64,000 bases of DNA, taken from positions 62,001-126,000 of IMG/VR virus record IMGVR_UViG_3300029267_002897; one strand, given 5' to 3'. The translations under genes and the position numbers were made by a program. The notes beneath the pieces are model-generated. The model was not told where the DNA came from. It saw only the letters and a list, made by a program, of their open reading frames with translations, and did no database searches. Below are positions 59,338 to 64,000 of the stretch, in pieces (the first letter of the stretch is position 1; each line of letters opens with the position of its first letter). The DNA is from a virus.

Positions 59338-59570
59338 TACTGCTCAACCCTGAACGGAGTGGTCACCGGGTACTCCTCAACCGTAATCGGTGAGGTCTCA
59401 TTGACCAACAGGTATGCCCGCTCCACCAGCGGAGGAAGGATGACCGACGTCTCCTCTCCACCTAATGACGTGTTTCGGAGCAGCGAGTTATTGATGTACT
59501 TGACCCACGCTTCTCCTCGTGGAGGAAGGTCGGCTTTACGCGGTAAAGTCTTGAGCGGTTCGATGGCCAT
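59337..59570 (-). CDS. small conserved-looking tail protein
   Basis: Encodes 77 residues with a hydrophilic N-terminal half and a beta-like C-terminus (RAYLLVNETSPITVEEYPVT). No family. Placed two bases after the tape measure stop and overlapping the next gene by one base. A palindrome copy (59535-59547) lies in its first codons. Confidence 0.55.
   Translation of the reverse strand: MAIEPLKTLPRKADLPPRGEAWVKYINNSLLRNTSLGGEETSVILPPLVERAYLLVNETSPITVEEYPVTTPFRVEQ
59535..59547. repeat. dispersed palindrome copy TTTACGCGGTAAA
   Basis: One copy near the start of the gene at 59337-59570; an identical copy is at 29474-29486. One position off TTTACGSCGTAAA. Confidence 0.45.
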
Positions 59571-59572
59571 GT

Positions 59573-62500
59573 CTATGCCTGCTGTTTGTTACGGAGCCAT
59601 GCTTCCATCCCGGCTTCCTTGAGTAGCATAGCACCCTCTTTGAAAGTTTGCGCCGTCTCTACATTGAAATGCTTGAACACTTCTGCGAACTCACTCTCTG
59701 CGGCCCCGACCGCCTTCTTGGATTCGCGTAACTTGTCCGCCTCAGCGCCGGTAGCCTCGCGGATAGTCTTCTCCTCTTCGGCAGCAACCGCACCTTCACC
59801 CATACGACTGAGAGCCCGCATCAAGCCAAGCCGTTCCTGCTCTCCTCCGCCTCGTGCAGCCTGGATGCGCTTGACGAGGGCTCCATGTCCCGCTGCGGTG
59901 AGCTTCTGTAAATCCGCTTCCCCCAGTTCCGTAAGACTCCCAATACGTCCGACCTCTACGCCCCCTCCCGTAATCCCCTGTATCTGCTCCATCCCGGCAC
60001 GCATCTGCGTCATCGCAATCGCACCACGCTGTACATCCTGATACGCCAGAAGGCCCGCGGCCGCCGCTCTGCCGCCATAAGCCTGCATTCCCTCTTGCTG
60101 CATCATGGCCCCAAAACGCTCACGGATGTCTTCCGAAACTTGTTCGCCTCCCACGTATCCCCGCTGCACTTTTTGAAGCGCTCGCCGGTACTGAGCTCGC
60201 GCCTCGGGGGAATCTTTTAGTCCCTTTTCACGGTAGAACTCTTGACGCGACCGTTTCTCCAAATCTCGTCGCTGTTCCGTCGTCATTTCGCCGCCGAACG
60301 CCAATGCCGACATCAACATGTCACTGCCGGTAGCACGTTTGGAAAATTCACGAAACGCCTCGGATTCTCCCCCTTCTGGAATGCCCATGAGACCTTCGAA
60401 CTTGCGCATACGTTCCTGCGCCCGTTCCATCTCACCCGCCGTAAGTGCATTGACCCGCGCCATCTCGGAGCCGAGAACAGTCTCCTCCGTCCGAGCTAAC
60501 GCCTCTTTCGCTGCGGCATCTCCCGTCTGGGAAGCAGTCCCCAAAGCCATCGCTATCATCTGGTCCTTAACTTCAGTGGGAAGCGTCTCAAACTCTTCCA
60601 CAACTTCTTCTTCGCTCCGACCAGTTCGTGCCGCGATTTCCTTGACTATCTCGTTACGCATCCCTCCCGCAGTGATATGGGTCTGCCACGCATCAACAAT
60701 CGAGGCCCCTTCTTTTGCTCGGGCAGCAATCCGAGCCCCGCTCCCTCCCACAACGTGGAACGCTTCTCCCGCAGAAAGTCCAAACGCTTTCTCAACTTGC
60801 TCGTAAATATTCCCGGCAGCCTTACCTGTCGTAGAAATACCCCGAGCTTTCCGGAACATCTGCCGCGTAGGCTCTTCTCGTTTACGCGCTTTTGCTGCGA
60901 GACCTTGGTAGCGCGCCGTCATCCCTTCTGCGCCCTCAATCCCAAGCGCGGTACCGATATCCTCCGCCATCGTCAGACCCGCACCTACACGATTCCAGAT
61001 AAGGTCTTCAGAATCAAAACCCCCAATAGCTCCAACGATCCCCACAGGGGTAGCCCAGTCAAGAACTCCTCCTGCCAATGGGGCAAAGGCATCCATTGCG
61101 CGAGCCGCTCCGCCCTCCACGCCTCCCCCGCGCATCAGTTCTCCGTACACATCGCGTCCGAATTGCCCGTAGTCGTAATGTTCCGCCCCCAGTCCACCGC
61201 CCCCACCTCCACGTTGGAACTGTCGTAGCGTAGCCCGTTCCTCCCATGTGCGCTGAGCACGTTGCTCTCGTCGCGTCCCTGCCACGAATTCTTCTGGGGT
61301 CCGGCGATACATCCGACCTTCTTCTCGCGCAGATTCACGGTCACGCCATTCGGTAAACGCGTCCCAAGCACGTCCGACAGGCGCAGTTACGCGTGTGAAA
61401 GAGCCCGTCATCCGGTCCTGCCACTGTTTCATTGTGACATCGGAAGGAAGGGCCGCTGCTGCCAACTGCCCGAAAACGCCTGGAGCCGCATCTCGAATTT
61501 GCTGGCGTTGGTCACGTGCAAGCTCTTCCTGGCGCCGCTCAATCATCTGGCGTTGGTTCCGCCAGTACACGGGGTCGCTAGCCTCAACCATCATCTGCTC
61601 GGCAATTTCCTGACCGAACATAGCTTGTGCCCCAACTGCGAATGCCCCAGCCCCCTGTAACCCCAACCGCTCTCCGGTAGCCTGCGCAGAACGAAAGCGC
61701 ATCGCGTTCATCTGGAAAGGAGACATCGCAGCCGCGGCTTGCGACTGAATCATGCGCTGTTGCAGCGGGAACATTGCCAGAGCACCTACCCCACCCTGCT
61801 GAACCGCAGCTCCCATGTTCTGCACCGCGTTCATAATCATTCCCTGTGCACCACCCTGACCACCCATCATCTGGTTGAGCGCACCGTAGTTGACGCCCCA
61901 GCCTCCAGGCCCGTACTGGCCCGCGCCCGCTCCGAAAAGCGGCATCGAGAGCATCGCAGCTTGAGCTTGCATATTGCGCTGTGCAATCCCCTGTACGCCG
62001 CCAAAAAGCGCCTGCTGCATCGGAGAGAAGGTGCCCCCGGCAACACCTTGTCGTGCCGCAGCCCCGGCAAACATGCCGTAATTCATTCCAACCGCAGGGG
62101 CGAGTCCCGCTTGCTGGAAGGTCATCGCCCCCGGCATTCCGTACTGCTGCTGAAGCCCTTGCACAGAGGTCCCCGCAGCCCGAGAGAACATCCGCATGTT
62201 CATCGCGGCGTTCTCCATATCATTGACGTCGAATCCCAGCTGTCGGAGTTGTCCCATCTGGCGAACAACATTCACCACGTCGGGTTCTTGGGTCAGCTGC
62301 ATGAAGCGGCTAACCACACGACTGACTCGGCGCAGGTTACTCTGAATTCCGGAGATACCCTGCTCCATGTCCATCAAACCCGCCTGACCCGACATCTGCG
62401 TGATGCGCATCAGGTCCTGGCGGTTGAACATATTGCCGGTCTCACGCTGGAATCCTTCGTCTCCCGCCATCCGCTGGATTCCGCCCGCCAATTGCTGCGC

Positions 62501-63301
62501 GGCCTCTGGGGCTAACCCACGCCCTAACGGATGGAGTTGTGGGCCAGAAACTACCCAATCACGCGACGAGGACTGCAACGCAGCTCCCATTTGGCGCTGC
62601 TCTATCTGCGGACGCATGGGCATCATGGCCATCTCACCCATGGCCGGGGCAGCTCCCGTCATCTGCGCAAGACCCGCACCCGCAACGGCCCCGATAGCCC
62701 GTCCCGCAGGCCCAAACCGACCACCCAACATTCCTCCTGCCAATGCACCGAGACCGATACCTGCACCTTGGCCCAGCGCCTGAGGCATCTGAGCCTGGAA
62801 TGAGAATAACTGGTCAGCCCGCTGCTCCCGCTGCATCGCCTCTTGTTCCCACGCCGTACGGAACATTGGCTGTGGAAGCCGCGGAGTGAAGGGCGTCTGC
62901 GCCATCGGCATGATAGGCATCGGAGCAATAGGCGCTATCGAAGGGGGAGGTGCAGGAGGACGGAACACTCCAGTCGAAGGTGGTGTCATCGTCAGCGGGG
63001 AAGGGAGCATTCCTCCTGCGTACTGTTGCGCCCCCGGCATCGTCCCGGCCATCATCGCTGCCTGATAGACGCCCATGGACTGCTGCTGCTGAATCTGGTG
63101 CAACTGTTGTTGGAACTGTTGCCCAAACGAAAACGCAGAGCCACCTCCCAACGCTACCGGGGTCGTATGTTGTGCTTCCGCAAGTTGCTGACTCGCTTGC
63201 TGGGAGAGTCGAGCCGCGATGTCCGAAGGGGTAGAAACCTGCGGCTGCTGTCCTGGCATCAACCCGAGGTTCGCCTGCATAGGGTTGTAACCATTAGCCA
63301 T
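59573..63301 (-). CDS. tape measure-like protein
   Basis: Encodes 1242 residues, unusually rich in Met, Gln, Ala and Gly. Two Pro/Ala/Met-rich N-terminal stretches are followed by a glycine-rich hydrophobic segment (GAGIGLGALAGGMLGGRFGP, about residues 178-197) that may cross a membrane, then long helical segments. Size, composition and position after a small assembly gene and before hub-type genes fit the tape measure that sets tail length and is injected with DNA. At 1.5 angstrom per residue it would correspond to about 190 nm. No peptidase or muramidase motif is seen in it. Confidence 0.72.
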   Translation of the reverse strand: MANGYNPMQANLGLMPGQQPQVSTPSDIAARLSQQASQQLAEAQHTTPVALGGGSAFSFGQQFQQQLHQIQQQQSMGVYQAAMMAGTMPGAQQYAGGMLPSPLTMTPPSTGVFRPPAPPPSIAPIAPMPIMPMAQTPFTPRLPQPMFRTAWEQEAMQREQRADQLFSFQAQMPQALGQGAGIGLGALAGGMLGGRFGPAGRAIGAVAGAGLAQMTGAAPAMGEMAMMPMRPQIEQRQMGAALQSSSRDWVVSGPQLHPLGRGLAPEAAQQLAGGIQRMAGDEGFQRETGNMFNRQDLMRITQMSGQAGLMDMEQGISGIQSNLRRVSRVVSRFMQLTQEPDVVNVVRQMGQLRQLGFDVNDMENAAMNMRMFSRAAGTSVQGLQQQYGMPGAMTFQQAGLAPAVGMNYGMFAGAAARQGVAGGTFSPMQQALFGGVQGIAQRNMQAQAAMLSMPLFGAGAGQYGPGGWGVNYGALNQMMGGQGGAQGMIMNAVQNMGAAVQQGGVGALAMFPLQQRMIQSQAAAAMSPFQMNAMRFRSAQATGERLGLQGAGAFAVGAQAMFGQEIAEQMMVEASDPVYWRNQRQMIERRQEELARDQRQQIRDAAPGVFGQLAAAALPSDVTMKQWQDRMTGSFTRVTAPVGRAWDAFTEWRDRESAREEGRMYRRTPEEFVAGTRREQRAQRTWEERATLRQFQRGGGGGGLGAEHYDYGQFGRDVYGELMRGGGVEGGAARAMDAFAPLAGGVLDWATPVGIVGAIGGFDSEDLIWNRVGAGLTMAEDIGTALGIEGAEGMTARYQGLAAKARKREEPTRQMFRKARGISTTGKAAGNIYEQVEKAFGLSAGEAFHVVGGSGARIAARAKEGASIVDAWQTHITAGGMRNEIVKEIAARTGRSEEEVVEEFETLPTEVKDQMIAMALGTASQTGDAAAKEALARTEETVLGSEMARVNALTAGEMERAQERMRKFEGLMGIPEGGESEAFREFSKRATGSDMLMSALAFGGEMTTEQRRDLEKRSRQEFYREKGLKDSPEARAQYRRALQKVQRGYVGGEQVSEDIRERFGAMMQQEGMQAYGGRAAAAGLLAYQDVQRGAIAMTQMRAGMEQIQGITGGGVEVGRIGSLTELGEADLQKLTAAGHGALVKRIQAARGGGEQERLGLMRALSRMGEGAVAAEEEKTIREATGAEADKLRESKKAVGAAESEFAEVFKHFNVETAQTFKEGAMLLKEAGMEAWLRNKQQA

Positions 63302-63684
63302 CAGCCTTCGTCCTCGTCGTCCTCATCATCTTCACCAGTAGGGATATCCTTGTCTTCAACCGTCATAGCCTCTAACCGCTTGAACATGCGTGCAATATTG
63401 ATTGCCTCTGCGGCTTCCTCAGCACTACGACGTTCGCGTCGAGTGGTGTACTCGAAATTATACCTGAACTGGTAAAGCTCTTCTTTGTAAGATTCTAAGA
63501 GGTCATCTATATCCTTACTCTTGAGTCCGGCGATGACTCCCAGCATCCGGACAAAGAGCGACACGAGCGTGAACTTCTCGTTCCGCTCTCGGAGAATAGA
63601 CTCCGCCAGAAGTTGTTCCTGAAACGAGCCGCCTTTAGGCAAGGGAGCATTATGCACGTAGGCATACGCCCGCGTGTGCCCCAT
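63301..63684 (-). CDS. tail assembly chaperone-like protein
   Basis: Encodes 127 residues, largely helical with a highly acidic end (TGEDDEDDEDEG). Directly upstream of the tape measure with a one-base overlap (TGATG), the usual place of the tail assembly chaperone. No frameshift site was clearly seen. Confidence 0.6.
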   Translation of the reverse strand: MGHTRAYAYVHNAPLPKGGSFQEQLLAESILRERNEKFTLVSLFVRMLGVIAGLKSKDIDDLLESYKEELYQFRYNFEYTTRRERRSAEEAAEAINIARMFKRLEAMTVEDKDIPTGEDDEDDEDEG

Positions 63685-63692
63685 TGCCGAAT

Positions 63693-64000
63693 TTAAAAAT
63701 CCTGCGGGGCACCCTCCGCGAAGACAGCGCGAATCTTCTCGTCAAACTCAAAAACCAACGCCATAAGTCGAGCCACAACCGTGTCGTTCAGCTTATCGAC
63801 CATCTTCAAGCGCTGCTCGAACGCATTGTCAATCTCTTCATCGCTGGCTTCCATCGGGTCATCTACATGGGGATATTTGCGTTTCCCGACAGACACCAGA
63901 GACCCGACCATGTTGTAGCGACTAATGAAATCCTGGATAGATGCTGGAAGGTCTAACCGCTTGTTCTCCAGCTCCTGGTAAACCCGACGCGTATCTAGGT
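63693..64000 (-). CDS. partial gene at window edge, hypothetical tail protein
   Basis: The reading frame stays open to the right edge of the window, so the start lies outside; an internal ATG at 63911 is not necessarily the start. Visible part is helical and acidic (YQELENKRLDLPASIQDFIS near the edge, DPMEASDEEIDNAFEQRLK further on). No family recognised. It precedes the chaperone-like gene by eight bases and could be its longer partner. Confidence 0.55.
   Translation of the reverse strand, partial: LDTRRVYQELENKRLDLPASIQDFISRYNMVGSLVSVGKRKYPHVDDPMEASDEEIDNAFEQRLKMVDKLNDTVVARLMALVFEFDEKIRAVFAEGAPQDF

Overview
The window is a 64 kb piece of a large tailed double-stranded DNA phage (Caudoviricetes). 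It carries a terminase large subunit, a portal protein, a tape-measure-like protein, baseplate-like proteins and tail fibres, plus the phage's own replication, nucleotide and transcription genes. Baseplate J-like and gp25-like proteins suggest a contractile (myovirus) tail; no sheath gene lies in the window, so this is inference. No integrase, repressor or tRNA was recognised, and the host cannot be named from the sequence.

Genes form alternating strand blocks. Minus strand: a hypothetical gene and the portal (169-2439), a sigma factor (8674-9693), TerL (18655-20265), two probable structural genes (21533-23320), three related minor structural genes (28106-30185), and a long tail/baseplate run (34208-64000). 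Plus strand: helicase, nuclease, endolysin and ParB (2499-8677); ssDNA-binding-like protein, Cas4-like nuclease, primase-helicase and UDG-DNA polymerase (9810-18134); a MoxR ATPase (20299-21564); a VWA/metallopeptidase, unknown, reverse transcriptase, unknown operon (23392-28102); RuvC-like resolvase and B12-dependent ribonucleotide reductase (30230-34204). TerL and portal are about 16 kb apart with replication genes between them.

Plus-strand genes mostly make DNA and precursors; minus-strand genes mostly make virions. Two sigma-70-like proteins are present, one with zinc ribbons inserted in its core and one inside the tail operon. A recurring CCTATACTT-like element lies 17-47 bases ahead of several minus-strand operons and is a good candidate late promoter.

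The most unusual parts are: (1) a retron-like reverse transcriptase with a zinc-knuckle insertion, packed into an operon with a VWA/HExxH protein and two unknown cysteine-motif proteins, near a MoxR ATPase and with no adjacent room for an msr-msd; (2) a 520-base gene-free, hairpin-dense segment at 18135-18654; (3) a second structured RNA candidate at the left edge with a long closing stem and a terminator; (4) a dispersed imperfect palindrome, TTTACGSCGTAAA, at about twenty places; (5) zinc-knuckle motifs in many core proteins. None of these could be tested against databases here.
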